From assembly GCA_027063215.1 (NCBI GenBank), contig JAMOSE010000069.1, positions 1 through 14,023 on the forward strand: a stretch of DNA of 14,023 bases, in the 5' to 3' direction. Positions 7,023 through 14,023 of the stretch are shown in pieces; position 1 is the first letter of the stretch, and each line of letters begins with the position of its first letter. The notes under the pieces are model-generated. The model was not told where the DNA came from and did not search any database. It saw only the letters and a list, made by a program, of their open reading frames with translations. The DNA comes from Sulfurimonas sp. GTDB taxonomy: Bacteria; Campylobacterota; Campylobacteria; Campylobacterales; Sulfurimonadaceae. Both the position numbers and the translations under genes were made by a program.

Positions 7023-7809
7023 TTTTGTATATGCTGATAGTGTAAGTGATAAGGTAGAAGATTTTTTAGATGATAAATTTATGGAAAATTCAAGACTCAA
7101 AAATGTTGATGTAAAGGTCTCTGATGTAGTTCCATTGAAAAAGTTAAAAGGTTGGAATGCCTATATCATAGATGCTGAGGCTTCTCTAAAATCGCAGCCT
7201 AAAAAAGTAATCAAACAAAGAATGATTTGGTTTTCAAATGGTCAGGTTATTACAAAAGATCTGACGGATATGCAAACAGGTGAGAGTTTGAGTGATATAG
7301 TAAAACCTGCATTTAAAGATGCATACTATACAAAAGAGAATCTTATATGTGGAAATGTTGATGCAAAACACAAAGTAGCTATTTTTTCTGATCCTCTCTG
7401 TCCATTTTGTAAAAGTTTTGTTCCTGATGCTTTAAAATATATGAAAAAATATCCTGAAAAATTTGCAGTCTATTATTATCATTTTCCACTAGAACGAATC
7501 CACCCTGCATCTGTTCCTTTAGTAAAAGCTGCAGTAGCAGCAGAATTACAGGGCAATAAAGATGTTGTTGAAAAATTATACAAAGTAAAGATCAATCCTA
7601 GAGAAAAAAATGAAAAGAAAATTTTACAAGCTTTTAATAGTACTGTAGGAACAAAATTAACAGTAGCCGATTTAAAAGAAGCAACCATAGCAAGACAGTT
7701 AAAACATGATAGAGATATTGCAAATGCTGTTATGGTTGCTGGAACACCAACAGTTTTTCTTGATGGAAAAGTAGATAAAACAAAACAAAAATATAAAAAA
7801 GTAAAATAG
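6976..7809 (+). CDS. Periplasmic thioredoxin-fold thiol-disulfide oxidoreductase (DsbC/DsbG- or HP0231-like, CPFC)
   Basis: From the ATG at 6976 the product has 277 residues. It begins with a signal peptide (MSLMLKLLSTTLLLSSFVYA, likely cut after A20). An N-terminal domain of about 100 residues resembles the dimerisation region of DsbC-like proteins. The thioredoxin-fold domain follows, with active site CPFC (C142 and C145) after AIFSDPL and the cis-proline loop GTPT (256-259). An extra cysteine lies at 125 (LICGN). The C-terminus is lysine-rich. Such proteins oxidise or isomerise disulfides in the periplasm; which activity applies here is unclear. Starts at 6970 and 6973 are also in frame, but AAGGA at 6966-6970 best suits 6976. 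The gene overlaps fxsA by 47 nt and hemC begins directly after its stop. The window holds no DsbD or DsbB partner. A role in cytochrome c or envelope protein folding is inferred. Confidence 0.85.
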   Translation: MSLMLKLLSTTLLLSSFVYADSVSDKVEDFLDDKFMENSRLKNVDVKVSDVVPLKKLKGWNAYIIDAEASLKSQPKKVIKQRMIWFSNGQVITKDLTDMQTGESLSDIVKPAFKDAYYTKENLICGNVDAKHKVAIFSDPLCPFCKSFVPDALKYMKKYPEKFAVYYYHFPLERIHPASVPLVKAAVAAELQGNKDVVEKLYKVKINPREKNEKKILQAFNSTVGTKLTVADLKEATIARQLKHDRDIANAVMVAGTPTVFLDGKVDKTKQKYKKVK

Positions 7810-8769
7810 ATGAAAAAATTAAGAATTGCAACACGTGTTTCTGATCTTGCACTTTGGCAGGCATATCATGTCAAAGCAAGAGTTGAAGCAGCGTATCCTG
7901 AGATCGAAGTAGAGCTCAACAAGATAGTCAGTAATGGTGATAAAGTCTTAGATAAACCACTTGCCCTGATTGGCGGAAAAGGACACTTTACAAAAGAGCT
8001 TGAAGATGCAATGCTTGCGGGTGAAGCGGATATGGCTGTGCACTCCCTAAAAGATGTGCCGACCTATATTCCAGAAGGTTTGGAACTTACGGCCATTACT
8101 GAGCGTCAGGATCAAAGCGATGTTTTTCTTTCTCATAGCTATACTTCTTTGGCAGATCTACCACAGGGTGCAGTAGTAGGTACGACAAGTCTTCGTCGTC
8201 GTATGCAACTCTTAAAAGTACGACCAGATTTAAAGCTTAAAGATCTTCGTGGTAATGTAAATACTCGTCTGCGAAAACTGAAAGAGGGTCAGTACGATGC
8301 AATTATTTTGGCATTTATCGGTTTAAATCGTTTGGATCTTTTAAAAGATATTCCGCACGTAGAAAAACTCTCTTTAGATATGATGATTCCTCCTATGGGG
8401 CAGGCTGCTCTTGGTATTGAGATCGTGCAAGGTAATGAAAAACTTCGTGAAATTGCTATGATGCTTAATGATGAGACAACATATCTCTGTACGCAGATAG
8501 AGCGTGATTTTATCGCAAAAATAGGAGCAGGCTGTTCAGCTCCGGTTGCCTGTAATGCTGTAAAAGAGGGTGACAATATTGTTTTTCGTACAATGCTAGG
8601 GTATCCTGATGCCTCAAAAATTATGCAAGAACGTGCTGTAGTAGGAGTGGATGAGAGTCAAAACTTAGGTGTTACCATGGCAGAGCTTATGATACAAAAC
8701 GGAGCACTGGAGCTTTTAGAAGAGGCTGAAAAAACAGCATTTAAAGATGAAATGCCACAAAGGTTATAG
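7810..8769 (+). CDS. hemC: Hydroxymethylbilane synthase (porphobilinogen deaminase)
   Basis: The 319-residue cytoplasmic enzyme links four porphobilinogens into hydroxymethylbilane in haem synthesis. Visible features are GGKGHFTKELE (55-65), HSLKDVPTYIP (78-88) with the catalytic aspartate D82, the arginine-rich substrate-binding stretch GTTSLRRRMQLLKVRPDLK (124-142), LRGNVNTRL, and GAGCSAPVA (239-247), where C242 carries the dipyrromethane cofactor. Length is normal. The ATG follows the previous stop directly (TAGATG) with no clear ribosome binding site, so it is probably translated by coupling with the CPFC protein gene. Together with hemA 3 kb upstream it places two haem steps in one operon. 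GTG of ubiD starts 2 nt after the stop. Confidence 0.97.
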   Translation: MKKLRIATRVSDLALWQAYHVKARVEAAYPEIEVELNKIVSNGDKVLDKPLALIGGKGHFTKELEDAMLAGEADMAVHSLKDVPTYIPEGLELTAITERQDQSDVFLSHSYTSLADLPQGAVVGTTSLRRRMQLLKVRPDLKLKDLRGNVNTRLRKLKEGQYDAIILAFIGLNRLDLLKDIPHVEKLSLDMMIPPMGQAALGIEIVQGNEKLREIAMMLNDETTYLCTQIERDFIAKIGAGCSAPVACNAVKEGDNIVFRTMLGYPDASKIMQERAVVGVDESQNLGVTMAELMIQNGALELLEEAEKTAFKDEMPQRL

Positions 8770-8771
8770 CA

Positions 8772-10586
8772 GTGAAAAAGACAATTGAACTTTTACAAAA
8801 CAGTGATGAATTAAAAAGAATTGACACAGAGCTTGATATCTATCTTGAGATCCCGCATATTGCCTATGCAGAGGTAAAGAAAAAAGATGGCGGCAAGGCT
8901 CTGCTTTTTACAAATGTTGTGGATAAAAAAAGTGGTAAAAAGTTTGAAGAGCCGGTACTGATGAATGTATTTGGTTCATACAGACGTTGTGAACTGCTTT
9001 TTGGCAGAACAATAGAGTCTGTTGCTGATGAGATCACAAAACTGCTCCATATGAAACCACCATCCGGTCTCAAAGAAAAAATCACACTTGCAACTGAACT
9101 CTTTTCACTCAAAAATATCTTCCCAAAACGTCTTGATTGTGAGGGAGAGTGTCAGGAAATCCAATATCTTGATAGAGATATAGATCTTTATAAGATGCCG
9201 GTTTTGACAACGTGGGAACAAGATGGCGGACCATTTATCACAATGGGGCAGGTCTATACACAATCACTTGATGGAAATATGGTAAATCTTGGAATGTACA
9301 GACTGCAGGTCTATGATAAAAATCATTTGGGAATGCACTGGCAGATCCATAAAGACTCTTCACACTTTTTTGATCAGTATCAAAAAGCGGGGAAAAAGAT
9401 GCCGGTCTCTATTGCAATTGGTGGCGATCCGCTCTATACATGGTGCGCAACAGCACCGCTTCCGTATGGTGTTAATGAGCTTTTGATGTATGGTCTTATT
9501 ACAAAAAAACCGGCACAGCTTGTAAAATCACTTACGACACCGCTTTATATTCCAAAAGATGTTGATTATGTTATTGAGGGATGGGTTGATCCAAGTGAGA
9601 TGAGAATAGAGGGTCCTTTTGGGGATCATACAGGATATTACACTTTAGAAGAACCATATCCTGTAATGAAAGTATCTGCGATCACAATGAAAAAAGATCG
9701 TACTTTCTTGGCAACTGTTGTTGGAAAACCGCCTTTGGAAGATAAGTATATGGGTTGGGCTACAGGAAAGATTTTCTTCCCGCTGCTCAAAACTACAACA
9801 CCGGATCTGCTTGATTATCATATGCCTGAAAATGCAGGTTTTCACAATCTGATTTTGGCTAAGATGCAGCCACTCTATAAAGGGCATGCAAAACAGTTTA
9901 TGCACGCATTTTGGGGTGCAGGACAGATGAGTTTTGTAAAGCATGCCATTTTTGTTGATGAAAAAGCACCCTTGCTTGAAGATTATGAGGCATTTACAAG
10001 TTATGTTCTTGATAGATTTACACCAAAATCTATGTTTATAACAGAGGGAATTCTCGATGCTCTTGATCACTCTTCTCCTGAGACACTTGTAGGTGGTAAA
10101 CTCGGTATTGATGCAACCGTTGTCAATGAAGCAAAAGCACCAGAACTTTTAGAAGATAGTACGCTTTTAGAGAAGGTTAAAAAACTTGTAGATGATGCTG
10201 TAAATGTGCATCAGTATATGAAAGACACAAACAATCCTATCACTGTTATCAGTGTCAATAAAACAAAAAATGCAAAAGAGTATTTTAATGCACTTGTGCC
10301 ACTTCAAAAGCATTTACGAATAGTTGTTTTTGTAGATGATACTAAAAATGATGTCAATAATGCATATATGCTAGTATGGCGTGTAACAAATAATATGGAT
10401 GCGCAGCGTGATATTTTTGTTCAAGATTTGATGGTTGGAATTGATGGTACAAATAAAACAGAGCTTGACGGATTTACACGGGAATGGCCGGATGATGTTG
10501 ATTGTACACCAAGTGTCATTGCATCCCTCAAAGCTAAAGGTGTTTGGGATTTTGATGAGGAACTTTATAATAAGTTTCAATTATAG
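8772..10586 (+). CDS. ubiD: UbiD-family prenylated-FMN decarboxylase (quinone biosynthesis)
   Basis: The 604-residue protein is a full-length UbiD-type decarboxylase, a family using prenylated FMN. Catalytic residues of the Arg-Glu-Asp type are visible: R177 in NLGMYRLQV, and E280 and D285 in IEGPFGDHTGYY. N172 and E236 (GVNELLMYG) fit the metal and cofactor site spacing seen in A. niger Fdc1. In E. coli the homologue decarboxylates octaprenyl-hydroxybenzoate for ubiquinone. Campylobacterota use menaquinone made by the futalosine route, so a role like that of MqnL, decarboxylating a hydroxynaphthoate intermediate, is more likely; this is inference. The start is GTG at 8772 with AAAGG about 8 nt upstream, overlapping the end of hemC. 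The partner prenyltransferase UbiX is not in the window. It appears to be the last gene of the long operon. Confidence 0.92.
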   Translation: MKKTIELLQNSDELKRIDTELDIYLEIPHIAYAEVKKKDGGKALLFTNVVDKKSGKKFEEPVLMNVFGSYRRCELLFGRTIESVADEITKLLHMKPPSGLKEKITLATELFSLKNIFPKRLDCEGECQEIQYLDRDIDLYKMPVLTTWEQDGGPFITMGQVYTQSLDGNMVNLGMYRLQVYDKNHLGMHWQIHKDSSHFFDQYQKAGKKMPVSIAIGGDPLYTWCATAPLPYGVNELLMYGLITKKPAQLVKSLTTPLYIPKDVDYVIEGWVDPSEMRIEGPFGDHTGYYTLEEPYPVMKVSAITMKKDRTFLATVVGKPPLEDKYMGWATGKIFFPLLKTTTPDLLDYHMPENAGFHNLILAKMQPLYKGHAKQFMHAFWGAGQMSFVKHAIFVDEKAPLLEDYEAFTSYVLDRFTPKSMFITEGILDALDHSSPETLVGGKLGIDATVVNEAKAPELLEDSTLLEKVKKLVDDAVNVHQYMKDTNNPITVISVNKTKNAKEYFNALVPLQKHLRIVVFVDDTKNDVNNAYMLVWRVTNNMDAQRDIFVQDLMVGIDGTNKTELDGFTREWPDDVDCTPSVIASLKAKGVWDFDEELYNKFQL

Positions 10587-10682
10587 AAATTTTCCATTTT
10601 TCTTTGTGATAAGCATGATTCTAAGGTAGAACTAATAACTTCTAATGTAGTATAAAAGATATTAGATTTTGGAAAATATATT
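10587..10682. other. Intergenic region between ubiD and the cytochrome gene
   Basis: This 96-nt gap holds no gene. An all-A/T inverted repeat (TATAAT 10566-10571 with ATTATA 10580-10585) spans the ubiD stop and is followed by T-rich sequence (10589-10603), a weak terminator candidate. Downstream lie the putative cytochrome promoter and flanking inverted repeats, described separately. Confidence 0.4.
10632..10666 (+). promoter_or_regulatory. Putative cytochrome promoter flanked by inverted repeats
   Basis: A -10-like TATAAA (10651-10656), preceded by TGTAG, lies about 27 nt upstream of the cytochrome start. Inverted copies flank it: CTAATA (10632-10637) with TATTAG (10660-10665), and TCTAAT (10641-10646) with ATTAGA (10661-10666). 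Such an arrangement is what an operator around a promoter looks like, but A/T-only repeats of six bases are common by chance. Confidence 0.35.
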
Positions 10683-11015
10683 ATGAATAAATTTTTATTG
10701 ATAGTGCTATTTATTGTTTTTTCTTTTGTAACTGTTGATGCAGCTATTTATAAAGGTCAGAAAGTTTTTAGAAAAAAGTGTTTGCATTGCCATTCATCTG
10801 CACAGGCTTTTATAGCAAGTCATACGGCAGATGAGTGGAAAAAGCTTATGGGCAAGGATGGATCTGCTTTAGCAAAACTCCATTTGAAAACATCAAAAGC
10901 AAAAAGATCATGGCAATATTTTAAAAGTCAAAAATACACTAAATCAACAAAGCATTTACAACAGTTTTTAGTCGAGTATGCTAAAGACAGCGGAAATGTT
11001 CCTGCTTGTAACTAA
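10683..11015 (+). CDS. Small periplasmic monohaem c-type cytochrome
   Basis: The 110-residue product has a clear signal peptide (MNKFLLIVLFIVFSFVTVDA, cut after A20). A single CxxCH haem c attachment site follows close to the mature N-terminus (C33, C36 and H37 in KKCLHCHSS). The mature protein is about 90 residues and lysine-rich. The sixth iron ligand is uncertain: M56 (KLMGKDG) is the best candidate, with H47 and H67 as alternatives. A lone cysteine sits next to the C-terminus (VPACN). It probably carries electrons in the periplasm, but its partners are unknown. GGAA at 10671-10674 provides a binding site 8 nt before the ATG. The gene seems to be a single transcription unit, with its own promoter-like element and a hairpin right after the stop. 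It could also be a truncated-looking relative of larger sulfur-pathway cytochromes; I see no specific match. Confidence 0.88.
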   Translation: MNKFLLIVLFIVFSFVTVDAAIYKGQKVFRKKCLHCHSSAQAFIASHTADEWKKLMGKDGSALAKLHLKTSKAKRSWQYFKSQKYTKSTKHLQQFLVEYAKDSGNVPACN

Positions 11016-11040
11016 GAGATACTGCTTCATCTCTTACTTC
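11013..11040 (+). terminator. Putative terminator after the cytochrome gene
   Basis: TAAGAGAT (11013-11020, including the stop codon) and ATCTCTTA (11029-11036) form a perfect 8-bp stem with an 8-nt loop, followed by pyrimidine-rich CTTCTTCTTT. The stem is low in G/C, so termination strength is uncertain. It separates the cytochrome gene from the argH promoter. Confidence 0.55.
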
Positions 11041-11066
11041 TTCTTTGTAAAATTCCTCTTTTTAGA

Positions 11067-11072
11067 TAAAAT
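11067..11072 (+). promoter_or_regulatory. Putative -10 element for argH
   Basis: TAAAAT in the context TTTAGATAAAATATC lies 37 nt upstream of the argH start and resembles the argB -10 region (GATAAAAT in both). A TTTTT run precedes it. No clear -35 box is seen. AAGGA at 11091-11095 is the ribosome binding site. Confidence 0.5.
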
Positions 11073-11103
11073 ATCAAACTTTTTATATGCAAGGAAATAG
11101 AGT

Positions 11104-12483
11104 ATGGAAAAAATGTGGTCAGGCCGTTTTAGTGCGGGTGCTTCAAATCTTTTAGATGAATTTAATGCGTCAATTATGTATGACAGAAAACTGTATCGTG
11201 AAGATATTGAGGGTTCATTGGCACATGCTGCCATGCTTGCAAAGCAGGGTATTTTAACAGAGGAAGAACTTAAACAGATCCAAGATGGTCTCGCTCAGGT
11301 CAAAGAGGAGATAGAATCAGGGAAATTTGAGTGGAATATTTCTGATGAAGATCTGCATATGGGAATTGAAAAACGCCTAACACAGATCATTGGTGATACG
11401 GGTAAAAAACTCCATACGGCAAGAAGTAGAAATGATCAGGTTGCTGTTGATTTTCGTCGTTTTGTTCTTCGTAAAAATAAAGAGATTGCAGAGGCTATAA
11501 AAGCACTTATGGATGCAATTCTTGTAGTAGCACAAAAACATACCGATACCCTCATACCCGGTATGACACACCTACAACATGCACAGCCGATTAACTTTGG
11601 ATTTCATTTGGGAGCCTATCTCTCTATGTTTAAGCGTGATATTGAGCGATTTGAGAGCTCTTATGAACGTAATAATATCTCACCGCTTGGGTGTGCTGCA
11701 CTTGCAGGAACACCACACAATGTCGATCGTGAATATACGGCGGAGCTACTTGGATTTGAAAGTGTAAGTATAAACTGCCTTGATACTGTAAGTGACAGAG
11801 ATTTCGCTTTAGAGATTTTGTTTAATATCTCTACAATGATGATGCATATTTCACGTCTCTCTGAAGAGCTTGTTATGTGGAGTAGTTATGAGTTTGGTTT
11901 TGTAGAACTCTCAGATGAGTACTCAACGGGAAGCTCTATTATGCCACAGAAGAAAAATCCAGATGTTCCTGAGCTTTTACGTGGAAAAACAGGACGTGTT
12001 TATGGTGCACTTGTTGGACTGCTGACTGTTATGAAAGGACTTCCACTTGCATACAACAAAGATACGCAAGAGGATAAAGAGGGTGTTTTTGATGCTGTTG
12101 AGACTGCTGAGATTTCACTCGAGATCCTAAAAGAGGCGATCAAAACAATGCAGGTAAAAACAGATAATATGGAGCATGCTTGTGCTATTGGACATTTAAG
12201 TGCTACAGATTTGGCTGATTATCTTGTTGAGAAGTGTGGTATTCCATTTAGAGAGGCACATTTTATTACAGGGCGTGCCGTCGCCAAAGGGGAAGAGCTT
12301 GGCGTTGATCTTTCAAAAATGGATTTTAAATACCTTAAAGAGATAGATGAGCGAATTAATGAAGATGTGATGGAGTATCTCGGTCTGCGTCACTCTATGA
12401 ATGCAAGAACATCACAGGGTGGAACAGCGAGCGAGAGAACAAAAGAGCAACTTGATTATTTTAAAAATTATCTGCAAAAATAG
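11104..12483 (+). CDS. argH: Argininosuccinate lyase (last step of arginine synthesis)
   Basis: The 459-residue cytoplasmic homotetrameric enzyme splits argininosuccinate into arginine and fumarate. It has the superfamily's conserved regions: [16 protein letters not shown] (105-120), [11 protein letters not shown] (153-163) and the signature loop [12 protein letters not shown] (276-287), which holds the catalytic serine. The N-terminal MWSGRFS is typical of bacterial ArgH, and the length is as expected. The ATG at 11104 lies 8 nt after AAGGA, and the upstream putative promoter suggests that argH is transcribed alone. It is convergent with the lytic transglycosylase gene; the two stops are 18 nt apart and a 20-bp palindrome lies between and across them. 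argB lies 9 kb upstream in the same window, so the arginine genes are not in one operon. Confidence 0.97.
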   Translation: MEKMWSGRFSAGASNLLDEFNASIMYDRKLYREDIEGSLAHAAMLAKQGILTEEELKQIQDGLAQVKEEIESGKFEWNISDEDLHMGIEKRLTQIIGDTGKKLHTARSRNDQVAVDFRRFVLRKNKEIAEAIKALMDAILVVAQKHTDTLIPGMTHLQHAQPINFGFHLGAYLSMFKRDIERFESSYERNNISPLGCAALAGTPHNVDREYTAELLGFESVSINCLDTVSDRDFALEILFNISTMMMHISRLSEELVMWSSYEFGFVELSDEYSTGSSIMPQKKNPDVPELLRGKTGRVYGALVGLLTVMKGLPLAYNKDTQEDKEGVFDAVETAEISLEILKEAIKTMQVKTDNMEHACAIGHLSATDLADYLVEKCGIPFREAHFITGRAVAKGEELGVDLSKMDFKYLKEIDERINEDVMEYLGLRHSMNARTSQGGTASERTKEQLDYFKNYLQK

Positions 12484-12485
12484 GA

Positions 12486-12505
12486 TTAGAGAGATATCTC
12501 TCTAA
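12486..12505. terminator. Perfect 20-bp palindrome, likely bidirectional terminator
   Basis: TTAGAGAGATATCTCTCTAA reads the same on both strands. It begins 3 nt after the argH stop and contains the stop codon of the convergent transglycosylase gene (12502-12504). A TTTTTT run follows on the plus strand at 12527-12532, and a TTTTT run follows on the minus strand at about 12476-12480. The minus-strand T-run is closer to the stem, so termination may be better for the leftward transcript. Confidence 0.65.
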
Positions 12506-13701
12506 CTTTCATAAATTTTTTGATATATTTTCATTCTCTTCGTTACATTTTTAAGATATTTTTTTGGCTCTTCATAACGTAGATCTTGTAAAAGTTTTGC
12601 ATAGACTTCATCGGGTGTCAGTCTATTTATAACTTTTGCAGCTTTATGTGTATTATAGCTATTTACAAAAGCACGGGAAACATTTCCGGCACCTGTATTA
12701 TATGCGGCAATCGTACAGTAAAGACGACTTTGTGGATCTTTTATATCTTTTAAATATCTATAATAGAGAATATGTAAATAAGCAGATCCCATTTTTATAT
12801 TGTTTTTTGAATTATAAAGATAATTTCCAGTAACGAGACGTTTTTTCCCATAGAGATAGAAATAGGCATCAATACCTGCAGTTTTTGGTACAATTTGCAT
12901 CAATCCATAAGCAGGGACATAAGATCGTGCATAAGGGTTAAAACTACTTTCTGTATGCATAATTGCAAAGATAAGCGATCGTGGTAATTTTTCTTTTTTT
13001 GATGCATATGATACTTCATTCCTATAGATCATAGAGCGTTTATAATTAGTATTTTTAGGCAGCTTGACATTTAATGTGAAGATATTTTTATTTTTTTTAT
13101 TTTTTCTACTTTTTATTTTTGTATGAAGAAGTGTTTTTTTCGTATATAAAAGGAGATCTTCTTTATCTGGAGTCTGTGAAAAAACAACATTTGATAAAAT
13201 AGGTTTTGGATCAATTTTTGCATTGACCATATTTTTTGGTTTGGGAATATGTGAAAGTTTCTGTAAAAGTGCATCATTTTTATAGAGCTCTTGTGTATTT
13301 ATAGAAACAGCTTTAATCAAGGCTTTTTTTATCTTTTTTTCAGCCTCTTTTTTACTCTTTGCAATTGTTTCGATTTGAAGAAGTTTATGTTTGAAATCTA
13401 TAGCTGTTTTGGTTTTTTTATCTTTTGTATAGTGAACAAGTTTTGTTTCTTCTGTTAGTTCTGGATTGTCCCAATACTTTAATAACTCGTTTTTATAACT
13501 ATTATATGCTTTTTGTTGCGCTTTTTTATATGCATCAAAATTATGAAGAGAGGCAGATTTGTAATTGATAAACTCTTGCTTGTTATTTTGAAACATATTC
13601 ACAAGATTGTGTTTGTAATTTTCAAATGGAGTTGAATAGAGTGCTGTGGTACACAAGAGTGTACCAATAAATGATTTATATAAAATCTTTTGGATCTGCA
13701 T
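12502..13701 (-). CDS. MltC-like membrane or periplasmic lytic murein transglycosylase
   Basis: From the ATG at 13699-13701 the product has 399 residues. It starts with a signal peptide (MQIQKILYKSFIGTLLCTTA), then a lysine-rich helical N-terminal region (about 25-200) resembling the MltC N-terminal domain. The C-terminal SLT domain of GH23 follows, with IFAIMHTESSFNPYA (catalytic E251), AYGLMQIVP and IAAYNTGAGNVSRAF. These enzymes cut peptidoglycan glycan strands and leave 1,6-anhydromuramic ends. E. coli MltC is a lipoprotein, but the cysteine here (GTLLCTT) is not in a convincing lipobox, so it may be soluble or signal-anchored. An in-frame ATG at 13734 would add 11 polar residues before the signal sequence and is less likely. 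The chosen start overlaps the upstream HIT gene by 26 nt. Several runs of 7 or 8 A on the coding strand occur, for example opposite T8 near 13091-13098. Confidence 0.88.
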   Translation of the reverse strand: MQIQKILYKSFIGTLLCTTALYSTPFENYKHNLVNMFQNNKQEFINYKSASLHNFDAYKKAQQKAYNSYKNELLKYWDNPELTEETKLVHYTKDKKTKTAIDFKHKLLQIETIAKSKKEAEKKIKKALIKAVSINTQELYKNDALLQKLSHIPKPKNMVNAKIDPKPILSNVVFSQTPDKEDLLLYTKKTLLHTKIKSRKNKKNKNIFTLNVKLPKNTNYKRSMIYRNEVSYASKKEKLPRSLIFAIMHTESSFNPYARSYVPAYGLMQIVPKTAGIDAYFYLYGKKRLVTGNYLYNSKNNIKMGSAYLHILYYRYLKDIKDPQSRLYCTIAAYNTGAGNVSRAFVNSYNTHKAAKVINRLTPDEVYAKLLQDLRYEEPKKYLKNVTKRMKIYQKIYES

Positions 13702-14023
13702 CACTGAAGTGTTCCCATTTGAGTTTTGCTCCACCTAAAATGTGAAAGTGAAGGTGTTTGACTTCTTGACCACCATTCTCACCAATATTTGTGATAACTC
13801 TGTAGCCACTTTCGTTAATCTTTGTCTCCCGTGCAACTTCTTGAATAAAAGGAGTAATTCCAGCCATCGTCTCTGGTGTAACTTCATTAAAACTATCTAC
13901 ATGGATCTTGGGAATTACTAAAATATGTACAGGAGCTTTTGGATTTATATCATGAAAAGCTAAAAAATTATCATCTTCTAAGATAATATTTGCAGGGATC
14001 TCTTTATTTACTATTTTACAAAA
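13676..14023 (-). CDS. HIT-family nucleotide-binding hydrolase (5' end outside window)
   Basis: Reading leftward from the window edge gives 115 codons and a TAA at 13676-13678. The fragment starts FCKIVNKEIPANIILEDDNF, which in this family normally follows only a few residues (MxxF/xC), so only the very N-terminus is missing. The histidine triad HLHFHI followed by LGG is present, as are the HDINPKAPVHILVIPK strand and the ITNIGENGGQ loop. HIT proteins of this HinT/PKCI type hydrolyse adenosine phosphoramidates or related nucleotides; the cellular role in this group is unclear. The Cys in FCKI suggests a zinc-binding variant, but the other N-terminal cysteine, if present, lies outside. The gene precedes and overlaps the transglycosylase gene by 26 nt on the same strand, so the two are probably co-transcribed. 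Confidence 0.93.
   Translation of the reverse strand, partial: FCKIVNKEIPANIILEDDNFLAFHDINPKAPVHILVIPKIHVDSFNEVTPETMAGITPFIQEVARETKINESGYRVITNIGENGGQEVKHLHFHILGGAKLKWEHFSDADPKDFI

Noticed and set aside
9645..10070. A 141-codon open frame on the minus strand
   Set aside because: It lies wholly antisense to ubiD, whose conserved residues run through the region, and its translation is Cys/Ile/Phe-rich with no family resemblance. It is a by-product of codon bias in the real gene.
10589..10677. ATTTTCCA (10589-10596) and TGGAAAAT (10670-10677) as ends of a small mobile element
   Set aside because: The arms are only 8 bp and A/T-rich, lie 73 nt apart and have no target-site duplication that I can see. 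Chance is the simpler explanation.
13702..13734. Upstream ATG at 13734 as the start of the transglycosylase
   Set aside because: It would place the polar segment MEQNSNGNTSV before the signal peptide and lengthen the overlap with the HIT gene to 59 nt. The ATG at 13701 gives a normal signal peptide.
1..14023. tRNA genes, CRISPR arrays, insertion sequences, prophage or defence genes
   Set aside because: I found no cloverleaf-like tRNA sequence, regularly spaced repeats, transposase or integrase motifs, or toxin-antitoxin pair. The coding space is taken up by identifiable core genes.

Overview
The window is AT-rich bacterial chromosome. It most likely comes from a free-living Campylobacterota (Epsilonproteobacteria) such as a Sulfurimonas-like species. 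The evidence is the gene order (DUF2018 protein, small secreted protein, polyprenyl diphosphate synthase, hemA, proS, FxsA-like membrane protein, hemC, ubiD), which as I recall closely resembles HP0242-HP0237 of Helicobacter pylori and the Cj054x cluster of Campylobacter jejuni. Extended -10 promoters without a clear -35 box fit this phylum, as do tight gene packing and frequent TTG/GTG starts. The genus is an inference.

Layout: 1-940 is a leftward pair, an APC-type amino-acid permease (cut by the window edge) preceded in its operon by a six-helix HdeD/DUF308 protein. A divergent intergenic region (941-1090) separates it from a rightward run. That run starts with argB (TTG start, with a hairpin-forming inverted repeat directly upstream of its ribosome binding site). 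A strong-looking promoter at 1945-1955 then precedes eight tightly packed genes: DUF2018 protein, secreted protein of unknown function, polyprenyl diphosphate synthase, hemA, proS, fxsA-like, a periplasmic CPFC thioredoxin-fold protein, hemC and ubiD. Gaps range from about 44 nt to overlaps of 1 to 47 nt, which suggests one operon with translational coupling. After a 96-nt gap come a small monoheme c-type cytochrome with its own putative promoter, a terminator-like hairpin, and argH with its own promoter. argH faces, across a perfect 20-bp palindrome, a leftward pair: an MltC-like lytic transglycosylase and the upstream HIT-family protein, which runs off the right edge.

How the genes work together: hemA and hemC belong to the C5 pathway to haem. 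The polyprenyl diphosphate synthase makes the isoprenoid tail of quinones. In this phylum, which uses menaquinone, the UbiD-family decarboxylase probably acts in the futalosine route. The secreted CPFC protein and the c-type cytochrome fit the same respiratory and envelope theme, but their link to it is inferred. argB and argH are two separated arginine-biosynthesis genes.

I found no tRNA, rRNA, CRISPR array, insertion sequence or prophage gene. The window is mostly conserved core genome. The least explained parts are the secreted 139-residue protein, the DUF2018 protein, the fxsA/dsb out-of-frame overlap and the inverted repeats near argB and the cytochrome gene.
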